Part shown: in pieces, positions 46,694 to 58,725 of the stretch
How positions within the stretch are numbered: position 1 is the stretch's first letter
Layout of the letters: every line of letters begins with the position of its first letter
NCBI GenBank assembly: GCA_037043455.1
Contig: JAWPHD010010240.1
Coordinates: 1-64,000, forward strand
Reading direction: 5' to 3'
DNA from: Cyrtodaria siliqua
Taxonomy: Eukaryota; Mollusca; Bivalvia; Adapedonta; Hiatellidae
DNA: 64,000 bases
Made by a program: the position numbers and the translations under genes
Notes under the pieces: model-generated
Seen by the model: the letters and a program-made list of their open reading frames with translations, nothing else
Told to the model about the DNA's origin: nothing
Databases searched by the model: none

Positions 46694-48956
46694 AAACAAG
46701 AGGCCCAAGAGGGCCTGTGGATGCTCTACTGGCTAATATGGCTCTTATGACATCAATGAAGCGAGTGACTATCGTCTTAAAGAGGCATAATATAGCATTT
46801 TTAACTATATCAAGAGCCATAACTCCGCCATTACTGGTCCGATCTGGCTGGTTTTCCAAGTTGGCCAGTAGAGATAATAAAAAAAAATAAAAAAAAAATA
46901 AAAAAAAAAAATATATATATATAAAAAAATAAAAAATAAAAAAATTAAAAATTAAAAATAAAAAAAATAAAAAAAAATTATAAAAAAAAATAAAAAAAAA
47001 TAAATAAATAAAAAAAAATATATATATAAAAATTACAAAAAAAAAATAACAAAAAATAAATAAATAATAAAGAAATTTAAAAATGTAAAACAAGCATTGA
47101 TGTAAAACTGTGACCTGGGGGTCTCCATTTGAACAAAATTGGTAAAGGACTATAAGCTTATAGCAACAGCAAAATATTAAACCTCTGGCTCTTGCAGTTT
47201 CAGAGAAGAAGATTTTTTAAGTTTTTACCTGTACATGTCTATGTAAAACATGTGAGCCTTGGGGCGGCGCCAAATGTGACCCCAGGGTCACCATTTGAAC
47301 AAACTTGGTAAAGGACCATAAGCTTATAATAAATGTAAAATATCAAACCTCTGGCTCTTGTAGATTCTGAGAAGAAGATTTTTAAAAAAATAAATCCTAT
47401 ATAAGTCTATGTAAAACTGTGACCCTCGGGGCGGGGACAAATTTTACTCCAGGGTCACCATTTGAACAAACTTAGTAGAGGACCATAAGCTGATGCTACA
47501 TGTAATACATGAGAGCTCTGTGCCATGTGGTTCCAGAGAAGAAGATTTTTTTCAGATTTTCCCTATACAAGCCTATGTAAAACTGTGACCCCCAGGGTGG
47601 GGCCAAATGTGACCCCTGGGTCACCATTTGAACAAAATTGGTAAAGGACCATAAGCTTATAGCAAATGCAAAATATTAAATCTCTGGCTCTTGCAGTTTC
47701 GGAGAAGAAGATTTTTTAAGTTTTTCCCCTATACATGTCTATGTTAAACATGTGACCCTTGGGGCGGGGCCAAATGTGACCCCAGGGTCACCGTTTGAAC
47801 AAACTTGGTAAAGGACCATAAGCTTATAATAAATGTAAAATATCAAACCTCTGGCTGTTGTAGTTTCCGAGAAGAAGATTTTTAAAAAAAAAATCCTATA
47901 TAAGTCTATGTAAAACTGTGACCCTCAGGGCAGGGACAAATTTGACCCCAGGGTCACCATTTGAACAAACTTAGTAGAGGACCATAAGCTGATGCTACAT
48001 ATAATACATGAGAGCTCTGTGCCATGTGGTTCCAGAGAAGAAGATTTTTTTCAATTTTTCCCTATACAAGCCTATGTAAAACTGTGACCCCCGGGGTGGG
48101 GCCAAATGTCACCATTTGAACAAACTTGGTAGAGGACCACAAGCTTATAGCAAATGCAAAATATAAAACCTCTGGCTCTTGCAGTTTCAGAGAAGAAGAT
48201 TTTTTAAGTTTTTCCCTATACATGTCTATGTAAAACATGTGACCCTTGGGGCGGGGCCAAATGTGACCCGAGGGTCACCATTTGAACAAATTAGTAAAGG
48301 ACCAAAAGCTTATAGTAAATGCAAAATATCAAACCTCTGGCTGTTGTAGTTTCCGAGAAGAAGATTTTTAAAAAAAAAATCCTATATAAGTTTATGTAAA
48401 ACTGTGACCCCCGGGGCGGGGACAAATTTGACACCAGGGTCACCATTTGAGGACCATAAGCTGATGCTACATGTAATACATGAGAGCTCTTAGTCTATGT
48501 GCCTTGTGGTTAAAGAGAAGATTTTTTAAAGTTTTTTCCTATATGTCTATATGAAAAACATGCAAAACCTCAATATACAAACTTTGGACCCCCGGGGCAC
48601 GGCCATTTTTTAACCCCGTGGACTTTATTTGAACAAACTTGATAGCCTATGCGTTTGGCGATCATTTTAAAAGAAAAACTGTTGAAATCTGTCCAGCGGT
48701 TCTGGAGAAGAAGATTTTTTTAAGGTTTCAACCATATATGGTAATGTCAGCCGTCTTGGATGTAGCGCTGACCTAATTTTAACAAATCTAAAAAGCATTC
48801 ATCTAAGGATCATCCATGTGAAGTTTGGTCAAAATTAGCCAAGCGGTTTCTGAGGAGAAGTTGTTTGAAGAAAAGTTAACGGACGACAGCAGACAGACAG
48901 ACAGAAGGACAACGGATGACAGACAACACACCATCCCATAAGCTCTGCTGGCCGTT
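46694..48956 (+). mobile_element. Pearl-like / HINE-type element with a different, ~165-bp core
   Basis: It has the same 5' terminus as the element at 31031 (ACAAGAGGCCCAAGAGGGCC, GCTCTACTGGC), then an A/T simple-sequence block (46870-47090). Next are 8-9 units with GTGACCC..GGGGCGGGG, CACCATTTGAACAAA and AGAGAAGAAGATTTTT. It ends with ACAG/ACGG repeats and CATAAGCTCTGCTGGCC, with the last half of the hairpin lost. Confidence 0.65.
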
Positions 48957-50829
48957 TCAAGGTAACAAGTCAATTAAAAGGCAATCTATTATGGTTTATT
49001 TTGATTATTTGTTGCAAGCTTCATGAAATTTCACCTTGTGGTCTTATAAACTGTTGTATGCAGATAGACAAACTGATGGATAGAAAACCCCAAACCATGT
49101 ATTAAAGTCTAAAATTAACTGCCGCGCATTCTGACTAATCAAAATATCTGTCCCAGTCAAGCCAGTTAAGCTTCTTTTTTTTTTTTTTGATTTCGGCAAT
49201 AATTTGGGTTGGCGGGTCGGTAAACCTAAAAATTAAAAAAGTCTGGCCTAAGGTATGTAACGCCGTCTAGAACATGTTTTACTCCGACAATCATACCAGA
49301 CGTATGAAAAAGACATCTTGGCAAAACTACTTAAACTAGAACTACAAATTAATAATGAATTCATTTGACCGAAGTTCAAATACGTATCAAAACTTCTCAG
49401 TACCCACCTAAGAATACGTCAATTATATTCCCATTGTTCTGTGTATTTCATGCTTGATTGCAGATACAATTGAACAGCAAAATAATGAGTTAAAATCATC
49501 TGGTGCTCTGATTGCATGAATGCATTCTAAAGCTTTCAGCTCGATGAGTGTTCTTAGAAAACAACAACATAATTCTGTTGATGATGATTTCTAAGGTTTA
49601 AAGTCCCTCTACCACATGAGCCCCCGGGAAGAATCCCCCGTTGGCTCGGCATTATGTCTGGACTATTGCGTGAGTGATTGTGTGTAGTGCTATGTATCTA
49701 TCTACAGTCTACTTGAAGCAGATATAGTGCTGCCACACTGGAATACCACGCCGTAGTACATGATATCCCACTAAAAAAACAACAACATAATTCTTACAAA
49801 ACTGTGTACTTTAGGCATTTTTGTTAAGTACTTTGGATTGGTGCAGCTTTCGATGTTCCCAAGTCTAAAGTATGCCAACTAAAATTATTTTGACATCATT
49901 TTTTACTAGCATTATCACTACAAATATGTTTGCAAAAGAAATGTTTTAAATAGTTAATGTAAACGCTGAATTACAGTTACTTGAATTTCAACCGATATTC
50001 AATTAAAAGGGAGGTAATTTAAGATTATCCATGTTTCATTTTATTATAGAAAGAACATCTGGGTTAAAAAAAAAAGCTTTTAGTTTTTTTGTATTAATTC
50101 CTACCAGTTTGAAGAATTTGTTATCTTTAAGCGGACTTTGATTTATTCTATTTATTTTATCAGCACACTTCATGTTTGAATTTAAAAAGAGGGCATCTCA
50201 ACCTCAAACGATGTAACGATTTAAACAAGAAATAATATTTTACAAATTATTGATCCAAACCAAATATTTATCACACAACTATTCTGAAATATATTTAAAC
50301 TAAAGAAATGATTTAAGATACAAAAGTGAGTAGTTAGGAATTTTGTTCAGTGTATATATATATATGCAATACATAGTACAATATATTGCAATACACTTTT
50401 GACCATATTGTTACAATGTGTGTGAAGTTTCATTAACATAGACCAAATATTTTTCAAGTTATGGCCAAGGTTGCAGGTTAAAGTGGAATGGAGGGACGCG
50501 AACAAAGTGATCCCTAAGTGTCTACTGTGCTACATAGGCGACAGTGATATAATATATAAGAAAGTGATATATATAATTAAAAATCATAAACAAAATTGAG
50601 TAAAATCCATTATTTCCAAATTGGAATTAAATTACCTATTTTTAGAATTTGCCATTAGAACCATGCATCTACAGCAAATTTGTCCCCAAAAAGCCAATTT
50701 CATCAAGCTTTCCTTGAAATCGACATTCTGGCAGAGTTTGGGGAAAAAAATGGATGAAAAATGAAAGTGGATACAAACAAAATATATGGCATTTTCCAAT
50801 AAATCCAGGGCCACTTCTCCAGTGTTAAT
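48957..50829. other. Intron, few features
   Basis: Mostly AT-rich. A segment near 49690-49775 (GTGCTGCCACACTGGAATA then CCACGCC) resembles a widespread mollusc repeat from memory, with no second copy here. Segment 50760-50829 resembles a CATAACTC-type repeat and directly precedes the truncated retroelement. Confidence 0.45.
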
Positions 50830-52374
50830 AAATTTGTTTTAGTTCCTGCAGATAAAGCAGCTAATAATGTAATTATTGTTTGACGCCTACATTACGTCAA
50901 TGTTTTATCTCTGGAACTCGGCAGCACCAATTCGTATACTCCAGTTAATTCTACTGAGGATGATGTTGTTTCCACACATGTCACTCGGTGCACTACTTTC
51001 AAGGCTGGTGTAAACGATAAGCAAAATAAACTGCCTACTATGTACTGGATTCCTAAATTACATAAAAATCCATATAAGGCTCGCTTTATTTTGAATTCTA
51101 GTGCCTGCACCACAACAATTATCTCCAAACTTTTAACTTCTTGTCTTACTGCCGTTAAAGATCACGTTAAACTATATTGTGATAAAACTTCTGAAAACTC
51201 CGGGATTAATTTATTTTGGTCTATAAAAAATTCAGGAGACGTTCTTGATAACATTTTCAATAAAGGTCAAGTTTCATCAATAAGCACTTATGACTTCTCT
51301 ACACTGTATACAACCTTACCACATCACCTTATTAAAGACAAGCTAATTTCTCTTATTCAAAAAACATTCGCTAGAGAAAATACTACATTTTTGGCACGTA
51401 ATAATATAAAAGTGTTTTTTACTAACGGCAGTTTAGACAATTATACTATGTGGACTTGCTATGAAGTTTGTGAAGCACTCATCTTCCTATTAGATAACAT
51501 TTTCATCAGGTATGGAACCACCGTTTATAGACAAATTGTTGGTATCCCTATGGGTACGAACTGTGCACCACTTGTCGCAGATTTGTTCTTATTTTGCTAT
51601 GAAAGGGATTTCATGTTGGGTCTTTCACCAGATACCCAGGCAGATGTTATTGAAGCCTTTAATGACACCTCTCGGTATCTGGATGACATATTGAACACTG
51701 ACAACCCTTTCTTTCCAACTATGGTTAATTATATTTATCCTAAAGAACTTCATCTTAACAAAGCTAATATATCTGATAATAACGCTTCTTTTCTTGATTT
51801 AGATCTCTCGACTGAAAATGGTAAAATAATTAGCAAAGTCTATGACAAGAGAGATGATTTTAATTTTGACATTGTTAATTATCCCCACTTGGATGGGGAT
51901 GTTCCCCGAGCAACTTCTTATGGGGTGTATGTGTCTCAACTTATTCGTTTTTCTAGAGCTTGTACTCGAGTTGAGGACTTTAATATTCGTAATCTTTGTA
52001 TAACTAACAAGTTACTCAATCAGGGTTACCGTTATCATAAACTTCGTAAAACCTTTGCAAAATTTTATTATCGTAACCCTGATCTTCTTTCCAAATATAA
52101 AAGTAATTTAAGGACTCTTCTGCGACAAGGACTATCACAACCTGACTTCTATGGTGATGTGATTTATAAACTTCGTAAGATTCTTGGTCATGATCACTTT
52201 CATACTATCTTTGTTAAACTTGTTAAAAAGTTTATCAAAAGAGGTTATGACCCTATCATTTTGCAACGTACTGCATGCTTGGTGGTGGACCCTATTACAG
52301 TTCGCCACTATGCTTTCCTCTTTAATTGTACGATGACCGGACAGACTGTGGACCCTATGATGACGCCTACCTAA
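50830..52374 (+). pseudogene. Penelope-like reverse transcriptase, 5'-truncated, one premature stop
   Basis: KFVLVPADKAANNVIIV at 50830 is followed by an in-frame TGA (50881-50883). The frame is then open for nearly 500 codons. RT blocks are TMYWIPKLHKNPYKAR, STYDFSTLYTTLPH (first catalytic Asp), VGIPMGTNCAPLVADLFL and RYLDDIL (catalytic DD). The C-terminal part (KILGHDHFHTIF, YDPIILQRTACLV) ends MMTPT. I see no GIY-YIG endonuclease. The family is inferred from the PxLHK and GxPMGTxxAP motifs; the exact clade is unresolved. It copies RNA into DNA in the active form. Confidence 0.8.
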
Positions 52375-52956
52375 AGCCCATTGGGACGGTGGCGTTTGAT
52401 GTTTGTCTATGATCTTTCTTGTCGTGCCCTTAATGGTTTATTCTCTTACTGCTCTGGCTTCTGCCAAGTCACTGAGTACCTTCATTGTGGCTTTCTAGGC
52501 TATTGTTTTTTTGTATTATATTTACACGAGCATATTTGTGTTTTACTTATATTGCCTATTGATGCTGCCTTGTTGGTTAGAGATTAGATCATGGCGGGGA
52601 TTTCTTTATTTACACTGTCCTGTTTTAATGGGATGACAGTAGGGTAAGTGTGAGGTTAGGTGCACCCTAGAACCGGTTTAAACCCCCAGTGGCCTACTTT
52701 GCTACTGACCGTTCCAAGGCGGTAGCCCTATTGTCAACCCTTTTGTGTTTGTGATGTCGTTTGCATTTATTATTGCTTTTGCCTTCTTGTTTGTCTGTTT
52801 GCATGTTTGTTTCTGTGTTTTGTGGTTGACTGTCCTCCTTGAATGCTACTTTCCCTGTCCGATCTTTTTATATTTCTTTTACTAATCTGACATTGGTGTT
52901 ATTTGAATGATATCGGGACTGATATCAACAATCTGGCTGATTTTGAAAAAGTTTTT
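52375..52956 (+). other. Probable 3' untranslated part of the Penelope-like element
   Basis: T-rich, noncoding, with less A-rich base use than nearby intron. The end of the element is not defined. Confidence 0.4.
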
Positions 52957-53165
52957 TAAATTGAATTGGGGTTTTAAGGCGCACCAACACATGAAAGGTT
53001 ATATGGCGCGTAACAGGAATGAACATGCCAGGCTCATTCTCCATGTACATCGAGATAAAATATTGAGAACAGGCCTAGAACCTTCTCACCCTGAACTGCA
53101 GAGTTGCTGCAAATTCTAATGTAGACACTCAATTTACGCAGGAACCACGTTATAGTTTTTCTGCT
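52957..53165 (+). mobile_element. SINE-like dispersed repeat, copy 2
   Basis: Matches 5655-5865 over its full length; GAATTGGGGTTTTAAGGCGC start. Confidence 0.65.
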
Positions 53166-53394
53166 ACTGCTCTAGTGATATGAGCGAGATCGCACCTGAA
53201 ACAATGTAGGGGTCATGATGAAGACCTTTAATGAGCATGAACAAAAAATGATAAAATGAACATGAATTTGGGGTGGGGGGGTGGTACTACCCCTCTGCCT
53301 TCCCTTCCAACGGGGCCCCCGGAACCACAAGGGGCGATTTTGGAAAAGAACGCAAAAAGATGAAGGTGCTAGGATGGAACTACAAGCAAAATGA

Positions 53395-53472
53395 CAAACT
53401 GACGACTGCACCAGATGACATATGAATTGCCATCACATAAGCTCTATTGACCTTTGGCCAGTAGAGCTAAAA
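53395..53472 (+). mobile_element. Pearl-like element, 3' end only
   Basis: CATCACATAAGCTCT ... GGCCAGTAGAGCTAAAA, the same terminal hairpin as at 31940-31986. Confidence 0.6.
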
Positions 53473-53537
53473 TGTTTCAATGTTATACGAGAAAAATAAC
53501 ATAGCTTTTCATTGATCATCTATACTAATAATCCTAC

Positions 53538-53649
53538 CTGTCAATCAGTTTCCAAAAGAAGCCATTGAGAAGACTGAAATCTGTCTCTGAAATGTCGTCT
53601 GTTCCATCTATCACAAATACCAAATCCATGGGAACTTGGCATTTCTTAT
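53538..53649 (-). CDS. Exon c: VWA domain 2, first strand, degenerate metal site
   Basis: 112 bp, exactly the length of exon g. It encodes the domain start with cysteine then VPMDLVFVID, the hydrophobic first strand. The MIDAS motif DxSxS reads DGTDD, so both serines are replaced. The acceptor is ATTTCAG|ATAAG (phase 1 in) and the donor GACAG^GTAGGA (phase 2 out). The pattern of cysteine, strand and helix is the same as in exons g and o. Confidence 0.85.
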
Positions 53650-53684
53650 CTGAAATAGTTGTCACATAACAGAAAATATAATTA

Positions 53685-53939
53685 TACTGAGGGAAAAAAG
53701 TTTAGCAAGTTTTTTTAGATGAAATAATACCGTATACAAGATATACTGACATTTTGGGACTTTAATAAAGGGCTTGACCCCTACGTTCATTTCTTTGTTA
53801 CGTCATTAGGATGTTCATTTGTTATTGATGTGTGTTTAATAAAATATTGTGTCTATGGCATTAGTTTCTTGATTTTATAACCAAAAATGTATTATTTCCA
53901 GGGTGCAACAAAAACTTGCTGAACTTTTTTCCCTCAGTA
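53685..53939. mobile_element. MITE, TA duplication, TACTGAGGGAAAAAAGTT ends
   Basis: TACTGAGGGAAAAAAGTTTA at 53685 and its complement ending at 53939 are flanked by TA on both sides; 255 bp. A single arm of the same family lies at 2398-2420. Confidence 0.8.
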
Positions 53940-54730
53940 TACTTTGAATATAACTTGCCAACAGTTTTTACCTATGTCCTGTTGCCCCAATACTGAAAAG
54001 GGACTGATATGAAGCTACAAACACAAACAAAAGAGAAAAGCAGCAGACTCAGTTTTATTGAGTCAGTTCATAAGTATGTATAGTCATGTGACCTGTGGCT
54101 ATGCTGATTATGGATAGCAGACTGACCCCATTTTAAGGACCATTACTGTGTGTTAAAACTATTAAACATGTTGCTGTCATGTTGATGCAAGTTGCTGTCA
54201 TGTTGATGCATGTTGCTGTCATGTTGATGTGTGTCTGATGACTTTTGGTACATGTTAAGGACTTGATTAATGTGTAAAACTTCGATATAAATTAATTAAT
54301 TCACACTGACCTACATTTGGTAAACAAGTTCGAAGTTTAAAAGCTCTTCAGCTTCTGGTGTCTGAGAAAACTAACCAAAAACTTGAATGTAAAACTTCTT
54401 TCAATTTGATGTACTGGTATGGATGAATGGACAAGGGTAACACTATACAGCCGGCTCTGCACTTTTGTAGCCAGGCATAACATACAATTTTCCTATACAT
54501 ATATGTACAAAAGGAAAAAAGAAACGCAACTCGGGAATGTCTACTATATATTGCATGTATAGTATGCTGCTGTTAATTGAATGGTACCTGGCTATATTAG
54601 ACCTTCTTTACGGAAAAAGATTAACCCTTGCACCGCAAAATTTTGAATGTAGTCTGCTAAAATTTAAATTCAAACCTTAAAGTGATATTTTGTATATAAA
54701 GTGTTATGGAAAACATTCTTACCGAGTGGA
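53940..54730. other. Intron, no gene seen
   Basis: It includes three direct copies of GTTGCTGTCATGTTGATGC (54170-54235); otherwise nothing recognised. Confidence 0.5.
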
Positions 54731-54790
54731 TATATTGTAAACCCGGATCAGTATGCGTATTACGGACAGGTTGATCTAGGTTTACATTGG
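54731..54790. repeat. Decayed copy of the GGATCAG palindromic element
   Basis: TGTAAACCCGGATCAG and TTGATCTAGGTTTACA flank ATGCGTATTACGGACAGG; compare 27871-27927. Confidence 0.55.
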
Positions 54791-54849
54791 TCGCAAAAAT
54801 CTATGTCTTCGACTGTGGCAGTGAAATGGCTAAAACAACACATAACAAC

Positions 54850-55278
54850 CCAAAGGTTATCCCTTCAAAGTTTCAGTGCCAGTGAGGTAATTATCTTGGA
54901 CTTATCATTGCAATCAACAAGTACCAGTGAGATATATATGTATCTTGAACTTGTCATTGCAATCAACAAGTGCCAATGAAATAATTATCTTGGACTTACC
55001 ATTGCAAACAACAAGTGTCAGTGAGATAATCATCTTCAACTTACCATTGCAATCAACAAGTGCCAGTGAGATAACTATTGAACTTACCATTGCAATCATT
55101 AATACCAGTGAGATAAATATCTTGAACTTACCTTTGCTATCAGCAAGTGCCAGTGAGATAATTATCTTGGACTTATCATTGCTATCAGCAAGTGCCAGTG
55201 AGATAATTATCTTGGACTTATCATTGCAATCAACAAGTGCTAGTGAGATATATATATATGTATGTATCTTGCACTTAC
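54850..55278 (-). repeat. Minisatellite of copied exon end and splice donor, ~45-bp unit, ~9 copies, open in exon frame
   Basis: The minus-strand unit contains CACTTGTTGATTGCAATG then GTAAGTTCAAGAT; exon b ends CACTTGTTGATTGTAATG^GTAAGTGC. Copies near 55000, 55045, 55088 and 55134 keep G|GTAAG; those near 54906, 54955, 55178 and 55223 have lost GT. The exon frame continues through the array to 54914 as a 15-residue repeat (LALVDCNDKSKIIIS). Confidence 0.95.
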
Positions 55279-55437
55279 CATTACAATCAACAAGTGACCT
55301 AGCACCAGGTAGAGTTGTTGTGGTATCTGTAGGGCATTCTAAGCATGTGTAGCTCTTAGCTTTATCTCTATACGTTCCAACGTCACAATTGTTACATTTT
55401 CCATCCTCTTTAATCTCTTGTCCACTCACACATGGCT
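55279..55437 (-). CDS. Exon b: GCC2/GCC3 (ephrin-receptor-like) cysteine-rich module 1
   Basis: Fifty-three residues with the spacing typical of GCC2/GCC3: PC, then CNNCDVGTYRD, then YTCLECPTDT, then SLVDCN. The acceptor is TTAACAG|AGCC (phase 1) and the donor AATG^GTAAGT (phase 1). The donor and the last ~18 exon bases are repeated in the adjoining ~45-bp minisatellite, so alternative donor use could lengthen the exon. It matches exon n at 6480-6647 in cysteine pattern. These modules are disulfide-bonded spacers in extracellular proteins. Confidence 0.85.
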
Positions 55438-55689
55438 CTGTTAACAAACAAGTACGAGAGCACTAAAACACGTTTTCACAGGACACAATCAAAGTACTGC
55501 ATACTCAAGGGCAGATCCAGGATTTCAGCTTAGGGGTGGGGGGGAGTTGGAGGGGTGGGCATACGATTCTGGTCAATTTTCGGGTCCGTTTCTAGCCGCA
55601 TAAAACATTTGCAGTAGTGCACTGATAGGGTAAAAAAGTGCGTTTTCAAATAAAAGGATATAACAATGTGTTAATTAAACTGAATCATT

Positions 55690-58600
55690 CTATGTAGATG
55701 GCTTTCAAGTTCCATTTCGAAGGGATAGAATAGTAAACAGAGGTGGTGGTTTGATTGTTTATGTTAAAAATGGCGTACATTGTACTAGAAGAACCGATTT
55801 AGAAGATGATAATATAGAAATTATATGGATTGAGATTAAGCCAAATAAAAGTAAACCTTTTCTTATTGGCTGGATATACAGACACCCCGAGTCTAGAGTA
55901 ATATGGAAAGAATATTTTGATGAGCACTTAGAAAAAGTTCAGTTAGAGGAAAAAGAATTAATTATTCTAGGAGATATAAATCGTGATTTACTTAATCCAC
56001 AGATAAATATAGAATGGTCTAATTATATTTCATCATTAGGGCTTGTTCAAATGGTAAAAGAACCAACAAGAGAATGTCCAAATTCAAAACTCTCATAGAT
56101 CATGTTTATACTAATTTTGAAGAAAATATTATTTGTGTTAAAGTACAAAAAATTGGGGTTAGTGACCATTATCCAATTTTCTGTACTCGTAAAATAATTT
56201 AAAGATAAAACAAATACTCACCAATCTATTAAGTATCGGTCTTTTAAAACTTTTGTTGAGGAAAACTTTATTAACGATCTTAAAAGCATATCATGGAGCA
56301 CACATGAAAGTTATATAGATGCAAATGACTTACTTAACACCTGGGTGACTAATTTTTCAAGTGTTATTGATAAGCATGTGCCGCTTAGAATACATAGGGT
56401 TACAAAGCTCCAACAACCTGATTGGCTTAATTCTGATATTTTAGATGCAATAAAGGAAAGAGATAAATGTAAAGCAAAAAATGATGCTCAAAATTACAGA
56501 TTTTAGAAATAAAGTATGTAATTTGGTTAAAGAATCTAAGAAGTCCTCTATGAAAGAAAAATTGAAGAACTGGCAATCAGATCCAAAGTCCAATATGGAA
56601 AATATTTAAAGAGCACGGTGCTCCACTAAAACTCTCAAAAAGGAAAATTCTGTAAATCAGATCAATAAAAACAATGAAGAAATAACAGATAATTTTGAGA
56701 TGGCAAATGAGTTTAATAATTTTTTTGTAAATATAGCTGCAAATTTACAAGAACCTATTCAAACTCAGACTTTACAAAAGTAAAGCAATTTGTAAATCGC
56801 ACTGTTCCGGACAACATGTACTTAACATTCCCTTTCATAACAGAAGAACAACTCGTAAATGCTTCTCAGCCTAGATACATCCAAATCCACGGGACTTGAC
56901 CAAATTGGTCCCTAAATTACTAAACTATCAGCCAATGTCATATCAAAAAGTATTACATATATTATTAATTGTAGATACAGACAGGGAATTTCCCAGATAC
57001 GGAAAGCTGCTAAGGTTAATCCCTTATTCCAAATCAGGTGCATCTGATAATGTATACAACTACAGACCAATTTCTATTTTACCAACTCTTTCCAAGTTGA
57101 TTGAAAAACATGTGCACAACTCATTTGTTGAGTTTTTAAATTATTATAAATTACTATGTAAATCTCAAAGTGGTTTAGAAAAAGCCACAGCTGCGAAACG
57201 GCTTTAGTTCATATGATTGACAAGTGGTTAAAAGGATTAAATGAAGGTAAATTTGTTGGTGTAATAATGGTTGATTTTAGGAAAGCATTTGACTTAGTGG
57301 ATCATAACATTCTTTTAAAAAAGATGCAGATCTATAAATGTAGTGACACTACAGTTAAGTGGTTTAAAATCTTATCTAACAGATAGGAAACAAAATGTTT
57401 TCCTAAATGGGGTTCTCTCTGATAAACAGTTAATTACATGTGGTGTACCACAAGGCTCTATTTTAGGACCTCTCCTATTCTTATTATTCATAAATGACCT
57501 TCCTATATGTCTTGATGGTACTGTATCTAATACAGACATGTATGCGGATGATACCACTATCTACGATGTTAACACATCAAAAGCAGTAATTGAGCAAAAT
57601 CTTCAAACTGCTTTAAATACCCTCAATGCTTGGTGCCTAAATAATGGTATGGTTTTAAACACAGAAAAAACTAAAGTGCTCTTAGTTACTACACCTCAAA
57701 AGCATGCAAGACTTGTTAATAACAAATTATCATTAACATACAATAACATTGAACTGCAACTTACAACAGGTGATAAAATTCTGGGAATGCATATAGATGA
57801 ACACTTGAAGTGGGATAATCACATTATGTATATTCGTAAGAAAATATCAACCAACATCTGGCTACTGTCAAGAATAAAATCATATATTCCTTTAAATTAC
57901 CGGATAATATTTTATAAGGCATATGTTCAACCTCATCTAGATTACTGTAATATAATATGGTGAAATACAAAGAAAGCTAACAATACAACTGTTATTATGT
58001 TTGCAGAGAAGAGCATGTCATACTATTTTAGGTGACCAATATACCACACTAAATGAAGCACTAGTTATCATTAATTCCCTTAATATCGAGCAAAGGATAT
58101 TTCTCCAAAAGGCAAAATTTATGTATAGAGTATCAAAACATGCAGTCCCGTCATATATTTGTGATATGTTTCATCCTACTGTTATCTCGCAGAGAAATCT
58201 ACGATCTGCTTACGAATTAAATTATATAACGCCAAGACCAAACAAAGAACTATTTAAAGGGAGTATGTCATACGCTGGAACAATTGTGTGGAATAGCATT
58301 CCTTCATATATTAGAGAATGCACTTCTTTAAAAAGCTTTACATCTAACTGCGTTAAATGGCTGAAAACACAATCATAATGTAATTATTGTAAAAGTATTG
58401 TTATGTTTGGCAGTTTTAGATAATTATTGACATCTTGTGTACTGTGTGGTACTTTATTATGCACACCACCACCTCAAACCATGTATATAATTATGTATAT
58501 ATATTAAGAATGATGTGTGCATATAGTTGTAAATGTGTGTGCATGTGTGTGTATTTGCATGTATGTATGCGCAATATTGTAAAGGAAATATCACTGTTTT

Positions 58601-58725
58601 GTTATATATGTTTTACATTGTACATGTATATGTATGACTTTGCAGAGGGCCCCATTGGAGATTAGTGTTGGCTAATTGGGTCACCCTCTATAAATAAAGA
58701 CATTCATTCATTCATTCATTCATTA
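55690..58725 (+). pseudogene. L2/CR1-like LINE, 5'-truncated and frameshifted, with ATTC tail
   Basis: Part of an apurinic endonuclease domain (GGGLIVYVKNG, LIILGDINRD, then GVSDHYPIF after a frameshift near 56085). A broken linker region with several stops follows (56200-57240). The RT core is VDFRKAFDLVDHNILL, KSYLTDRKQ, GVPQGSILGPLLFLLFINDL and the catalytic YADD (in MYADDTTIY), open at 57343-57963. The C-terminal region is in another frame (58001-58378). After a short 3' UTR comes ATAAATAAAGA and a run of ATTC (58700-58725). The active form makes cDNA at a nicked target. Dead copy. Confidence 0.85.

Noticed and set aside
46569..47093. 174-codon minus ORF rich in F, Y and I
   Set aside because: Translation of an A/T simple-sequence block inside a pearl-like element.
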